Source of the DNA: an uncultured Massilia sp.
GTDB lineage: Bacteria; Pseudomonadota; Gammaproteobacteria; Burkholderiales; Burkholderiaceae
Length of the DNA: 64,000 bases
Reading direction: 5' to 3'
NCBI GenBank assembly: GCA_946481275.1
Contig: CAMLMV010000003.1
Span: 62,001-126,000, forward strand
A program made the translations under genes and the position numbers. Below are positions 1-8,240 of the stretch, piece by piece; position 1 is the stretch's first letter, and every line of letters begins with the position of its first letter. The notes under the pieces are model-generated. The model saw nothing but the letters and a program-made list of their open reading frames with translations. It was not told where the DNA came from and made no database searches.

Positions 1-937
1 GGTGGACGCGCGCCGCATCCGCACGTTGCGCCGCCAAGGCTTCAACCGGCTGTCGCTGGGCGTGCAGGACTTCGACGAGGACGTGCAGCGCGCCGTCAAC
101 CGCATCCAGCCGGAAGCGCTGACGGTTGATGCCATCGCGGCGGCGCGCGAGGCGGGCTTTCGTTCCGTCAGCATCGACCTGATCTACGGCCTGCCGCTGC
201 AGGACGTCGCCACGATGGCCGCGACGCTGGACAAGGTCGTCGCCGCGGCGCCGGACCGCATCTCCGTCTACAACTATGCGCACATGCCGCAGCTGTTCAA
301 GTCGCAGAAGCTGATCCGCGACGAGGACCTGCCCGATGGCGCGACCAAGCTGGCGATGCTGGGCCTGTGCATCGAGCGGCTCGACGCCGCCGGCTACGTC
401 TACATCGGCATGGACCATTTCGCAAGGCCCGACGACGAACTCGCGCGCGCGCAGCGCGACGGCACCCTGCACCGCAACTTCCAGGGTTATTCGACGCACG
501 CGGACATCGACATGGTCGCCTGCGGCGTGTCGGCCATCAGCGCGGTCGCCGGCACCTATGCGCAGAACGAGAAATCGCTCGAGCCGTATTACGCGCGGCT
601 CGACCGCGGCGAGCTCCCGGTCGCACGGGGGCTGGCGCTGTCTCCCGACGACCTGCTGCGGCGCGACGTGATCCAGAAGCTGATGTGCGATTTCGCGCTC
701 GACCTGCGCGACCTCGCTGCGCGCCGGAACGTCGACGTGGCGGAACGCTTCGCGCCGGAACTGGCCCGGCTGGCGGAACTGGCAAAGGACGGGCTGCTGA
801 CGCTGGCGCCGGACCGCATCGCCGTCACGCCGAAGGGCCGGCTGCTGGTGCGGAACATCTGCATGGTGTTCGATGATTATTTCGGCAAGCCGGCGGCCGT
901 ACCGTTGCAAAGGATGCAGTACTCGCGTACCGTATAG
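1..937 (+). CDS. hemN: Oxygen-independent coproporphyrinogen III dehydrogenase HemN (3' part)
   Basis: Partial gene entering from the left edge; the last 311 or so residues are visible. HemN is a cytoplasmic radical-SAM enzyme that oxidatively decarboxylates coproporphyrinogen III to protoporphyrinogen IX in anaerobic or microaerobic haem synthesis. The visible part starts inside the radical-SAM barrel with the family stretch RLSLGVQDF followed by VQRAVNRIQP, then IDLIYGLPLQ, and continues through the substrate-binding segment HRNFQGYSTH to the C-terminal HemN domain ending near RNICMVFDDYF. The iron-sulfur CX3CX2C motif lies upstream, outside the window. Full-length HemN is about 455-460 aa, so roughly the first third is missing. 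The GTG at position 2 is an internal codon and not a start. The motifs fit HemN better than the HemW-like paralogues. It reads towards the signalling cluster but is separated from it by about 135 bp. Confidence 0.93.
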   Translation, partial: VDARRIRTLRRQGFNRLSLGVQDFDEDVQRAVNRIQPEALTVDAIAAAREAGFRSVSIDLIYGLPLQDVATMAATLDKVVAAAPDRISVYNYAHMPQLFKSQKLIRDEDLPDGATKLAMLGLCIERLDAAGYVYIGMDHFARPDDELARAQRDGTLHRNFQGYSTHADIDMVACGVSAISAVAGTYAQNEKSLEPYYARLDRGELPVARGLALSPDDLLRRDVIQKLMCDFALDLRDLAARRNVDVAERFAPELARLAELAKDGLLTLAPDRIAVTPKGRLLVRNICMVFDDYFGKPAAVPLQRMQYSRTV

Positions 938-991
938 CGTTGCCAGAGCGTCCAGACTGTATTCGCAGAGACACAGTTTCCACAAATATGT

Positions 992-1020
992 GAACATTCC
1001 CTACGGCAATGTTCTATATT
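992..1020 (+). promoter_or_regulatory. Inverted repeat and possible promoter upstream of the PAS/GGDEF/EAL/REC gene
   Basis: A 7-bp inverted repeat, GAACATT (992-998) and AATGTTC (1008-1014), is separated by 9 nt and followed directly by a TATATT hexamer (1015-1020). TGAACA at 991-996 with an 18-bp spacer would be a weak -35. The stem is AT-rich, so it reads more like an operator over a promoter than a hemN terminator. The neighbouring gene starts 53 bp downstream. No regulator can be assigned from sequence. Confidence 0.35.
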
Positions 1021-1072
1021 CTCGACATAAGGCTTGATTTCTCTCAAGCTCATCGAGTATTGCCAAACTGCC

Positions 1073-3646
1073 ATGAATGCAGCCACCCAACATCTTTCCG
1101 CGCCGAAGGCGGCATCCGCGCTGCCTTGCCCCGAGGGCCATGTCGCCCTCGAATGGCTCGAACGTGCTCCCGGCTTCGTCGCCTTCCTCGTCGGTCCCGA
1201 CCTCGTGTTCGCCAACGCGAACGACGCCTATAAACAGCTGGTGGGACGCGCCGACCTGATCGGCCTGCCGATGGAGATCGCCTTGCCGGAAGTGACGGAG
1301 CAGGGCGTCGTGACGCTGCTGAAATCGGCCCTGACCACGGGCGAACCGGTCGTGCAGCGCGCCTGGCCGGTGCGGCTGGCCGGTCCCGGCGGCGCGCTGC
1401 AACTGCGCTATGTCGACTTCGTGGCGCAACCCGTGCCGCACAGCGCGTCGGAGGGCGGCGCCGGTATCCTGATCCTGGGCAGCGACGTGACGATGGAGAC
1501 GGTGTCGCAGCGCGACCTGCAGTTCACGCTGACGCACGACGTGCTCACGGGCCTGCCGAACCACGCCCTGTTCCGCGACCGTCTCGAGCACGCGCTGCGC
1601 CGCGCCGCGCGCGCCCAGCGTCCGGTGCAGGTCGCGGCGCTGCAGCTCGACCTGTTCAAGCGCGTCCACGCGCTGGTCGGCCACAAGGCCGGCGAGCGCA
1701 TCCTGGTCGAGATCGCGCGCCGCATCGAGGGTGCCGTCGGGCCGGATGTGACGGTCGCGCGCGACGGCGGCGACAAGTTCCTGCTGCTGCTGGAAGGGAT
1801 GGAGCAACCGCAGGTATCGGCGCGCATCGGGGGGATCGCCCAGGCCGTGGCGGCGCCGTTCGAGCACGACGGGCACAGCGTGTACGTGACCTGCTGCGTG
1901 GGCGGCGCCGCGTTCCCGCTGAGCGGGGGCACGGCGGAAGACCTGCTGCTGGCCGCCGACCGCGCCCTCGCGTGCGCGCAGGAAGCGGGTGCGGGCACGC
2001 AGCACTGGGACGACGCGCTGCCCGGGGACGGTGGCCTCGACCGGCTGCGCATCGGCTTCGCGCTGCGCGAGGCGCTCGCGGGCGACGGCCTGTCCCTGCG
2101 CTACCGGCCGCGGGTCGACCTCGTCAGCGGCACGATCTGCGCCGTGGAAGCGTCGGTCTGCCTCGACCACGACGGCGCCACGGTGCCGCCGGCCATCCTG
2201 CTCGGCGTGGCGGAAGAGTGCGGCCTGGGCGGCCCGCTGGCCGACTGGGTGCTGCGCCATGCGGCCGCGCATGCGGCGCAGTGGCGCGCGCAGGGATTCA
2301 CGGCGCTGCGCGTGGGCGTGAACCTGACGGCGCGCCAGCTCGCGATGTGCGACCTGGAAGGCGCGATCCTGCCCGCGCTCGCGGACGCGGGCGTGCCGCC
2401 GACCTGCCTGGACCTGGAGCTGCCCGAGAACCTGCTGGCGGACGACGTGGACCGCCTGGCCGAGTGCCTGCGCGGGTTGCGCGACAAGGGCATCCGGCTG
2501 GGCCTCGACGGCTTCGGGACTGGTTCGTCGAGCCTCGTCAACCTGCAGCGCCTGCCGCTCGACGTGCTCAAGATCGACGGCTCGTTCATCGCGCGCGTGC
2601 CCGACGGCGACGGCGCCGCGGCGGTCGTGGATGCGATCGTCACGATGGGGCACAGCCTCGGCATGCGCGTCGTCGCCGACGGCGTCGAGCGCGAAGGCCA
2701 GTGCGATTTCCTGGCGCGCCACATGTGCGACGCGGTGCAGGGCGACTTCGTGTCCGCGCCGGTGCCGTTCGACGCGATGACGGCGCTGCTGCAGACGGGC
2801 CCCGGCCTGGCGCCGCGCCTGCTGCGCTTCAACCGCACGCAGCCGACCCTGCTGCTCGTCGACGACGAGACGAGCATCGTGTCGTCGCTGCGGCGCCTGC
2901 TGCGCGGCGACGGCTACCGCATCCTGACCGCGAACAGCGGCAAGGAGGGCCTGAAGCTGCTGGAGGAACACACCGTCGACGTGATCGTGTCCGACCAGCG
3001 CATGCCCGAGATGACCGGGGTCGAATTCCTGCGCGAGGTGCGCCGGCTGTATCCCGACACCGTGCGCATCGTGCTGTCCGGTTATACCGAGCTGCAGACG
3101 GTCACGGATGCGGTCAACGGCGGCGCGATCTATAAATTCCTGACCAAGCCCTGGGACGACGAGCAGCTGCGCAGCCACATCCAGGAAGCCGTCGCGTATG
3201 GCGCGATGGCCAACGAGAACCGCCTGCTGACGCTGGAAGTGCGCACGGCGAACCAGAAGCTCGCCACCGTGAACCGCCAGCTGGAATCCGTGCTGGCGCG
3301 CCAGCAGAGCGACATCGAGCAGGGCGAGATCAGCCTCGACATCGTGCACGAGGCGCTCGACAACGTGCCCGTGCCGGTGCTGGCGAGCGACGATGGCGGC
3401 ACCATCGTGCTGGCCAACCGGGCGGCCCACGGGCTGTTCGGAGCGCAGGGCCCCGTGCTGGGATGCGATCTGCGGCAGTTGTTCCCGGAACTGCCCGAGC
3501 CGATGTCGGACGGCGGCAGTTTCGCGTTCGAACACCGGCTCGGAGAGCAGCGGCTCCATGCCCGCGTGCAGCCGATGGGCAACGGCACGCAGTCGCGGGG
3601 CTGGCTGATCGTCATCGAGCAGGACCGGATGGCGGCGCCGGCATGA
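1073..3646 (+). CDS. PAS-GGDEF-EAL-REC-PAS hybrid signalling protein, both c-di-GMP domains degenerate
   Basis: 857-aa cytoplasmic multidomain protein with no membrane segment. Order of domains: N-terminal PAS (about 25-150), GGDEF (about 155-315), EAL (about 320-580), RpfG-type receiver (about 600-725), short coiled coil and a C-terminal PAS (about 760-855). The GGDEF signature reads GGDKF. In the EAL domain the signature is EAS, the DDFGTG loop is DGFGTG and the EGVE motif is DGVE, so metal-binding and catalytic acids are lost and phosphodiesterase activity is unlikely. A binding or scaffold role is inferred. The receiver keeps its acceptor in VSDQRMPEM and the KPW lysine. ATG at 1073 was chosen over TTG 1034 because it is the first ATG and avoids the promoter region; no strong ribosome site is seen. 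Its stop overlaps the next ATG by 4 bp. The GGDEF-EAL-REC order repeats in the protein at 15011-18157. Confidence 0.85.
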   Translation: MNAATQHLSAPKAASALPCPEGHVALEWLERAPGFVAFLVGPDLVFANANDAYKQLVGRADLIGLPMEIALPEVTEQGVVTLLKSALTTGEPVVQRAWPVRLAGPGGALQLRYVDFVAQPVPHSASEGGAGILILGSDVTMETVSQRDLQFTLTHDVLTGLPNHALFRDRLEHALRRAARAQRPVQVAALQLDLFKRVHALVGHKAGERILVEIARRIEGAVGPDVTVARDGGDKFLLLLEGMEQPQVSARIGGIAQAVAAPFEHDGHSVYVTCCVGGAAFPLSGGTAEDLLLAADRALACAQEAGAGTQHWDDALPGDGGLDRLRIGFALREALAGDGLSLRYRPRVDLVSGTICAVEASVCLDHDGATVPPAILLGVAEECGLGGPLADWVLRHAAAHAAQWRAQGFTALRVGVNLTARQLAMCDLEGAILPALADAGVPPTCLDLELPENLLADDVDRLAECLRGLRDKGIRLGLDGFGTGSSSLVNLQRLPLDVLKIDGSFIARVPDGDGAAAVVDAIVTMGHSLGMRVVADGVEREGQCDFLARHMCDAVQGDFVSAPVPFDAMTALLQTGPGLAPRLLRFNRTQPTLLLVDDETSIVSSLRRLLRGDGYRILTANSGKEGLKLLEEHTVDVIVSDQRMPEMTGVEFLREVRRLYPDTVRIVLSGYTELQTVTDAVNGGAIYKFLTKPWDDEQLRSHIQEAVAYGAMANENRLLTLEVRTANQKLATVNRQLESVLARQQSDIEQGEISLDIVHEALDNVPVPVLASDDGGTIVLANRAAHGLFGAQGPVLGCDLRQLFPELPEPMSDGGSFAFEHRLGEQRLHARVQPMGNGTQSRGWLIVIEQDRMAAPA

Positions 3647-4467
3647 CGACGACCATGGTGGAACTCACCCAGGTGGTGCAGCGCCTGCGCGACCTGCCGG
3701 CGCTGCCGTCCATCGTGCTCGACCTGATCAGTTCATTCGGCCACGAGGACGTCGACGTGACGACCTTGGCGGAAAAGATGTCGCGCGACCAGGCGCTGGC
3801 CGCGAAGATCCTGCGCCTCGCGAATTCGTCGTTCTACGGCCTGCCGGCCAAGGTCAAGACGGTCAAGCAGGCGATCGTCGTGCTGGGGTTCGACAGCGCG
3901 CGGGCGCTGGCCGTGGCGAGCACCGTCATCGACCGCTTCGGCGGCGCCGGCCAGCCCAGGGTCGACGTCGCGTACTTCTGGCGCCATTCGATCGCGACCG
4001 CGCTGTGCGCCCGGAGCCTTGCGCGCCACGCGGGGCTCGACCAGGATGCCGCCTTCATCGGCGGCCTGCTGCACGACATCGGCCGCCTCGTGCTGGCGAT
4101 CAGCTTTCCCGGCCAGTATGCGCGGGTGATCGCGGAGTACGACGATGCGGGCCTCTCCGCGGTCGAGCGGCGCGTGCTCGGCGTGGACCACGAGCGCGCC
4201 GGCCAGCTGCTGGCCGAGGCGTGGAAGTTTCCGCCGGCGATCCAGCGCGCGATCGGCCGGCACCATGCGCCGGCCGAGGCCGACCTGGCCGACATCCCCG
4301 GCGTCGTGCACGTGGCCAACGGGCTGGTGCATGCGCTCGACCCGAACGGACGCATGGCCGGCGTGGCCGCGGCCAACCTCGGCCTGTTGCCGGAACAACT
4401 GCAGGCCGTGTGCCGCGAGACGGAAGGGCAGTTCGAGGAAGCATGCCGGCTTTTGATGCAAGATTAG
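3643..4467 (+). CDS. HDOD domain signalling protein
   Basis: 274-aa soluble protein made almost entirely of an HDOD domain (about residues 8-205). Family hallmarks are LPALPSIVLDLI near the N-terminus, the helix MSRDQALAAKILRLANSSFYG, the WRHSIATA segment and GGLLHDIGRLVL. HDOD proteins are thought to be non-catalytic HD relatives acting as scaffolds in two-component and c-di-GMP signalling; here an HD pair survives in LLHDIGR, but the full HD metal-site set is not evident. ATG 3643 overlaps the upstream stop (ATGA), indicating translational coupling with the hybrid protein. A REC-HD-GYP-like gene starts 22 bp downstream, so all three are probably one transcript. The partner is unknown; genomic context makes it a likely adaptor for the neighbouring receiver proteins. 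Confidence 0.85.
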   Translation: MTTTMVELTQVVQRLRDLPALPSIVLDLISSFGHEDVDVTTLAEKMSRDQALAAKILRLANSSFYGLPAKVKTVKQAIVVLGFDSARALAVASTVIDRFGGAGQPRVDVAYFWRHSIATALCARSLARHAGLDQDAAFIGGLLHDIGRLVLAISFPGQYARVIAEYDDAGLSAVERRVLGVDHERAGQLLAEAWKFPPAIQRAIGRHHAPAEADLADIPGVVHVANGLVHALDPNGRMAGVAAANLGLLPEQLQAVCRETEGQFEEACRLLMQD

Positions 4468-4489
4468 CTATGAACGACACTACTCAGTC

Positions 4490-5839
4490 ATGAACATGTT
4501 ATCCGCCACCGCGCGCACGGATGCGCCCGCGGCCACGATCCTGTGCGTCGACGACGAGCCGAACATCCTCGCCGCGCTGCGCCGCCTGTTCCGCCGCGAA
4601 AACTACAAGGTGCTGGTCGCGGGCGGCGCCACGGCCGGCTGGGCCGTGCTGGAAGAAGAGCACGTCGACATCGTGATCTCCGACATGCAGATGCCGGAAA
4701 TCAACGGTACCGAATTCCTGGAACGCGTGCGCCAGCGCTGGCCGGACACGCTGCGCCTGCTGCTGACGGGCCACGCCGACCACGAGGCGACCGTCGGCGC
4801 GATCAATCGCGGCGAGGTCTACCGCTACATCACGAAGCCGTGGAACGAGGAGGCGATCCTGCTCGTCGTGCGCGACGCGCTGGAACGCCAGTCGCTGCAG
4901 CGCGAAAAGATCCGGCTGGAAGAACTGACGCGCCAGCAGAACGAGCAGCTGCGCGACCTGAACGCGAACCTGGAGCAGCGCGTCCGCGACCGGACGGCGG
5001 AATTGTCCTCGGCCCAGAAATCGCTGCAGGCGTCGCACGAGCGCCTCAAGAACAACTTCCTCACGCTCATCAAGGTGTTCTCGAGCATGGTGGAGACGCG
5101 CGCCGGCGCCGTGCCCGGCCACGGCCGCCGGGTGGCCGACCTGGCGCGCCGCATCGCCTTGCGCATGGGCCTGTCGGCCCGCGAGGCGCAGGACATCTTC
5201 GTGGCGGGCCTGCTGCATGAAATCGGCAAAACCGGTTTTCCCGACGGCCTGATCGGCATCCCGGAATCGGTGCTGAAAGGCGACAACCTCGGGCTCTACC
5301 GCAAATACCCGCACCTGGGGGAGCAGATCCTGATGCCGCTGGAAGAATTGCGCGAAGCGGCACGCATCATCGGCGCCCACCGCGAGCGCTTCGACGGCGC
5401 CGGCTTCCCGGAAGGCACGGCCGGCTTCGACATTCCGCTCGGCGCGCGCATCCTGGCGGTGGCCCACGATTTCGAGGCGCTGCAGCGGGGCCTGCTCGCG
5501 CAGCGCCGCGCGGATGCGGCACAGGCGACGGAACTCGTCGCGGAAAGCCGCGGCAAGCGCTACGATCCGGCCGTCGTCGAGGCGTTCTACGATATCCGCA
5601 CCGGGCGCAGCGTGGCCGAGGTGATCGCCGAAGTCGCGGCGGGCGTGGACCAGCTCAAGCCGGGCATGGTGCTCAGCCGCGACCTGCTGTCGCCGGAAGG
5701 GACGCTGCTGCTGTCGGCCGACCATGTCCTGTCCGACCGGATGCTGAAACAGCTCGCCGAGTACGAGCGCCGCTCGTCGATTCAATTGCAACTTTTCGTG
5801 AAGTCAGGGTCCACCGATGCGCCGCATTCTCATTCTTGA
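4490..5839 (+). CDS. REC-HD-GYP protein (RpfG-like) with altered HD and GYP motifs
   Basis: 449-aa response regulator. A receiver (about 15-135, acceptor Asp in VISDMQMPEIN, lysine in ITKPW) is followed by a coiled coil (about 140-190) and an HD-GYP-type output domain (about 195-370). RpfG-type HD-GYP proteins hydrolyse c-di-GMP at a binuclear or trinuclear metal centre. Here the metal-ligand HD pair is HE (GLLHEIGKTG) and the GYP motif is GFP within RFDGAGFPEG, so activity is doubtful although the fold is clear. A C-terminal extension of about 80 residues follows and contains the motif QLKPGMVLSRDLLSPEG seen in many HD-GYP proteins. ATG 4490 opens the frame and ATG 4496 is also possible. The next gene starts 23 bp before its stop. 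There is no DNA-binding domain, so output is presumably protein-protein or nucleotide binding. Confidence 0.85.
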   Translation: MNMLSATARTDAPAATILCVDDEPNILAALRRLFRRENYKVLVAGGATAGWAVLEEEHVDIVISDMQMPEINGTEFLERVRQRWPDTLRLLLTGHADHEATVGAINRGEVYRYITKPWNEEAILLVVRDALERQSLQREKIRLEELTRQQNEQLRDLNANLEQRVRDRTAELSSAQKSLQASHERLKNNFLTLIKVFSSMVETRAGAVPGHGRRVADLARRIALRMGLSAREAQDIFVAGLLHEIGKTGFPDGLIGIPESVLKGDNLGLYRKYPHLGEQILMPLEELREAARIIGAHRERFDGAGFPEGTAGFDIPLGARILAVAHDFEALQRGLLAQRRADAAQATELVAESRGKRYDPAVVEAFYDIRTGRSVAEVIAEVAAGVDQLKPGMVLSRDLLSPEGTLLLSADHVLSDRMLKQLAEYERRSSIQLQLFVKSGSTDAPHSHS

Positions 5840-6320
5840 CGACGAACCGTCCGTGCTGAGCGCCCTGCGGCGCACCCTGCGCGCGGCATTCCCGTCGGAC
5901 GACGTCGTGATCGAAGCGTTCGACGAACCGGAATCCGCCGTGCTCCGTGCCGGCGAACAGGACTTCGACGTCGTCATCTCCGACTACCGCATGCCCGGCC
6001 TGAACGGCGCCGACGTGCTCCAGCTCATGAAGGGCCTGCAGCCGGAAGCGGTCCGCATCGTCGTGTCCGCCACGACGGAAATCCTCGAGGTCGCCGACGC
6101 CGTCAACCGCGCCGAAGTGTTCCGCTACCTGGCCAAGCCGTGGCAGCAGGAGGAACTGGTCGCGACGGTGCGGGAAGGGTTCGCGCGCCGCGACCGGCTC
6201 GCCCCGCCGCGCCCGGCGCCGGCGAGCGGGCAGGACGACGTGTTGCGCCGCCTCGAGCAGGACGAGCCGGGCATCACCCGCGTCGACTGGGACGAAGACG
6301 GGAACATCCGCCTGTTCTGA
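5817..6320 (+). CDS. Stand-alone receiver domain protein (RpfG-type REC)
   Basis: 167-aa single-domain response regulator. The receiver spans about residues 2-125: acidic pair in ILDDEPS, acceptor Asp in VVISDYRMPGLNG, the conserved Ser/Thr in IVVSATTE and the lysine in YLAKPWQQ are all present. A 40-residue Pro/Ala/Asp-rich tail without a recognisable output domain follows. It overlaps the upstream gene by 23 bp in another frame, so the two are probably translationally coupled. The YLAKPW ending and the position of the acceptor match the RpfG subgroup found in the neighbouring proteins. A likely role is a phosphate sink or shuttle, or a CheY-like signal for this cluster or the chemosensory operon downstream; this is inference. 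Confidence 0.82.
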   Translation: MRRILILDDEPSVLSALRRTLRAAFPSDDVVIEAFDEPESAVLRAGEQDFDVVISDYRMPGLNGADVLQLMKGLQPEAVRIVVSATTEILEVADAVNRAEVFRYLAKPWQQEELVATVREGFARRDRLAPPRPAPASGQDDVLRRLEQDEPGITRVDWDEDGNIRLF

Positions 6321-6391
6321 ACCGGTAGCCTGCCCGGATCGGCGGGAAAACCTGCCCCGATGCCGTGAAATCGATCCCAATATGTGGAATG

Positions 6392-6440
6392 AATTGCCAT
6401 AAGGCAATTTCTTTGACACAATCCAACGCATAACAATATT
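6392..6440 (+). promoter_or_regulatory. Hairpin plus sigma70-like promoter before the second HDOD gene
   Basis: A perfect 7-bp inverted repeat, AATTGCC (6392-6398) and GGCAATT (6403-6409) with an ATAA loop, is followed by TTGACA (6413-6418), a 16-bp spacer and AATATT (6435-6440). The ATG of the HDOD gene is at 6462. The stem is followed by TCTTTG, so it could also act as a weak terminator for the upstream receiver gene. The promoter reading is favoured by the exact TTGACA match. Confidence 0.45.
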
Positions 6441-6461
6441 GACGTTGGCGCGGGGTGACAC

Positions 6462-7433
6462 ATGGGTTGGATTTCTCGTTTGATGGGCGGTTCGGACGGC
6501 GGTGCCGGCCAGTCCGCAGGGGCGGCCAGGGCCGGCGAGCAGAAACTGGAGCAGGCACGGCAGCTGGAGCGTATCGTCCACGACATCGATGCGGCGTATT
6601 ACCGCTGGCTGACGGGCTCGGCCCGCTTCGACGCGGCGCCCGACGTGGAAAACGCGATCCTCGACGAGGTCCGGGCGCTCGCCGCCCGTCCCGATGACGC
6701 GGCCGGGCTCGTGCCGCGCGTCCCCGAAGTGATTCCCCAGCTGCTCGGCAGCCTGGGCGAGGAAGACGTGTCGATCACGGAACTGTCGCGCCTCGTCGTG
6801 CAGGATCCCGTCCTCGTGGCGGAAGTGATCCGTGAGGCAAACAGCGCATATTATCGTCCCATGACGAAGGTTGACACCGTCGAGGCCGCCATCAAGCTGC
6901 TGGGGCAGAACGGCCTGCGCATGGTGCTGGCGCGCGTCGCGTTCCGGCCCGTCATCAACATGGATTCGGACGGCTTCGCGCGCCGCGTGGCGCCGCACGT
7001 GTGGGACCAGTCCGAGCGGTGTGCGCTGGCCGCGAGCCTCGTCGCGCCCGGGATTCCCGCCGGCGGATTCGAAGCGTACCTGGCCGGCCTGATGCAGAAT
7101 GTGGGCCTGATCGTCGCGTTCCGCCTGTGCCCGGACCGCGCCGTTCCCGGTTCCGCCGAATTCAGCAGCCAGTTGCTGGCGCTGGGGCGGCAGATGTCGG
7201 CCGCCATCGCGCGCCACTGGGAATTCCCGGCGGAGGTCGCGCAGGCGATCGAACAGGCGGGCGCGCCGGAGGCGTCCAACCTCGCGCGCGCACTCGCGCA
7301 GGGCGACCGCATCGCCAAGCTGCGCCTGCTGATCGACGCCGGCACCGTGGCGGAAGACGACGCGCTCGTCACGGACGGACTCGACAGCTTCCAGCGCCGC
7401 TGCCTGGGCAAGCTGGCCCATCTGGAAAGTTGA
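6462..7433 (+). CDS. HDOD domain protein with N-terminal extension
   Basis: 323-aa soluble protein. Residues 1-90 form a Gly/Ala-rich and then helical extension; an HDOD domain (about 85-275) follows, recognised by PRVPEVIPQLLGSL, LVVQDPVLVAEVIREANSAYYRP, the KVDTVEAAIKLLGQNGLRMVL segment and the AYLAGLMQNVGLIVAF helix, where the HD position found in true HD enzymes is QN. Catalysis is therefore not expected. HDOD proteins usually act as adaptors for histidine kinases or c-di-GMP enzymes. It has its own promoter-like sequence upstream and is followed by a 297-bp AT-rich gap before the chemosensory operon, so it is probably monocistronic. It is only distantly similar to the HDOD protein at 3643-4467, judging by eye. 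Confidence 0.82.
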   Translation: MGWISRLMGGSDGGAGQSAGAARAGEQKLEQARQLERIVHDIDAAYYRWLTGSARFDAAPDVENAILDEVRALAARPDDAAGLVPRVPEVIPQLLGSLGEEDVSITELSRLVVQDPVLVAEVIREANSAYYRPMTKVDTVEAAIKLLGQNGLRMVLARVAFRPVINMDSDGFARRVAPHVWDQSERCALAASLVAPGIPAGGFEAYLAGLMQNVGLIVAFRLCPDRAVPGSAEFSSQLLALGRQMSAAIARHWEFPAEVAQAIEQAGAPEASNLARALAQGDRIAKLRLLIDAGTVAEDDALVTDGLDSFQRRCLGKLAHLES

Positions 7434-7511
7434 TTCGTTGCACGCTGTGCGAAATGTCAACTTTTAGCAACATTATATCGATAACGGTTGTCGTTTAATT
7501 TGCGACAGAAT

Positions 7512-7531
7512 TACCGGATTTGCGGTATTTT
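7512..7531 (+). terminator. Weak intrinsic terminator candidate after the HDOD gene
   Basis: Stem TACCG (7512-7516) / CGGTA (7523-7527) with a 6-nt loop, followed by TTTT (7528-7531). It lies about 80 nt after the HDOD stop. The short stem makes this tentative. Confidence 0.3.
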
Positions 7532-7690
7532 AAGATGCGCATGGGCGATTTATTGCTAGAAATTTCAGGAAATCTACAGGTTTAGCCATTCTTCCTGCAT
7601 GGAGTGCCTGTACATACATCCAGAGCACGCACCGCGGCGGTGAGACGCCGGTCTCAAGGTCCGTTACGATCAGCCTCATGCGAACGAAAA

Positions 7691-7709
7691 TGCCAGCGGT
7701 CGCCTGGCA
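7691..7709 (+). promoter_or_regulatory. Leader hairpin before cheW
   Basis: Inverted repeat TGCCAG (7691-7696) / CTGGCA (7704-7709) with a 7-nt loop, 10 nt before the ribosome site CAGGAGA and 21 nt before the ATG at 7731. It could modulate translation of the first gene of the operon or be an operator half-site pair; function is unknown. Confidence 0.35.
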
Positions 7710-7730
7710 TCGCATCGACAGGAGACGATC

Positions 7731-8240
7731 ATGAATCCCTCCGCTTTTGCGTCCGAAGCGGCATTGCCCTCGCGGCAACCGGCAGCATTGCAGATCCTTG
7801 AGTTCAGCTGCCGGGGGCAGCGCTTTGCGGTGCCGCTGGCAGCGGTGCGGCGGGCCGTGCTCAGCGCGCGGCCCGTGCCGTTGCCGGGAGCGTCCGAGAT
7901 CGTGCTCGGCGTGCTCGACGTGGCCGGCGACACCGTCACCGTCCTCGATTTCGCCCTGCGCGCCACCGGCCGCCCGACCGTCATCACACCCGCCCAGCAA
8001 TTCCTCATCGTCGAGATGGACGGGGTCCTGTGCGCGCTCGTGGTCGACGGCGTCAATGGTCCCGGCACGGCGGTCCCGGACAGCGCCTGGCCGGATGCCG
8101 CGGGGACCGCCGCCTATGTCGACGGCGTGGTGCGCCTGCCGGACGGGCTGTGCCTCGTGATCGACCCGGCCCGGTTCCTGTTCGACCACGAACGGGCGCA
8201 ATTGACGCAGGCGCTGGGGGCGGCGGGTGAACGCCATTGA
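7731..8240 (+). CDS. cheW: CheW-like coupling protein (WspB-type)
   Basis: 169-aa CheW-domain protein (about residues 18-160), the adaptor that links a chemoreceptor to the CheA kinase. Diagnostic features are ILEFSCRGQRFAVPLAAVRR, the PLPGASEIVLGVLDVAGDTVTVLDF strand pair and the later VDGVVRLPDGLCLVIDP. Start at ATG 7731 is set by the ribosome site CAGGAGA 6-12 nt upstream. It is the first gene of a tightly packed operon (cheW-cheR-cheW-mcp-cheA-cheB-output) and overlaps cheR by 14 bp. Size and position match WspB, the first of the two CheW proteins in Pseudomonas Wsp systems; the Wsp assignment rests on gene set and sizes and not on sequence comparison. Confidence 0.88.
   Translation: MNPSAFASEAALPSRQPAALQILEFSCRGQRFAVPLAAVRRAVLSARPVPLPGASEIVLGVLDVAGDTVTVLDFALRATGRPTVITPAQQFLIVEMDGVLCALVVDGVNGPGTAVPDSAWPDAAGTAAYVDGVVRLPDGLCLVIDPARFLFDHERAQLTQALGAAGERH

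Larger units (their letters stand above)
7434..7730. other. AT-rich intergenic region before the chemosensory operon
   Basis: 297 bp with no credible gene. The first half is much richer in A and T than its surroundings. It contains a 5-bp inverted repeat TGTCG (7489-7493) / CGACA (7503-7507), a terminator-like hairpin (7512-7531), a TGAGAC/GTCTCA repeat near 7640-7655 and a leader hairpin just before cheW. The promoter of the chemosensory operon must lie here or within the hairpin-rich part, but no convincing -35/-10 pair was found. Confidence 0.5.

Noticed and set aside
1001..3559. 852-codon minus-strand open frame opposite the first hybrid protein
   Set aside because: His/Arg/Gln-rich antisense shadow without motifs; the plus strand has PAS, GGDEF, EAL and REC domains.
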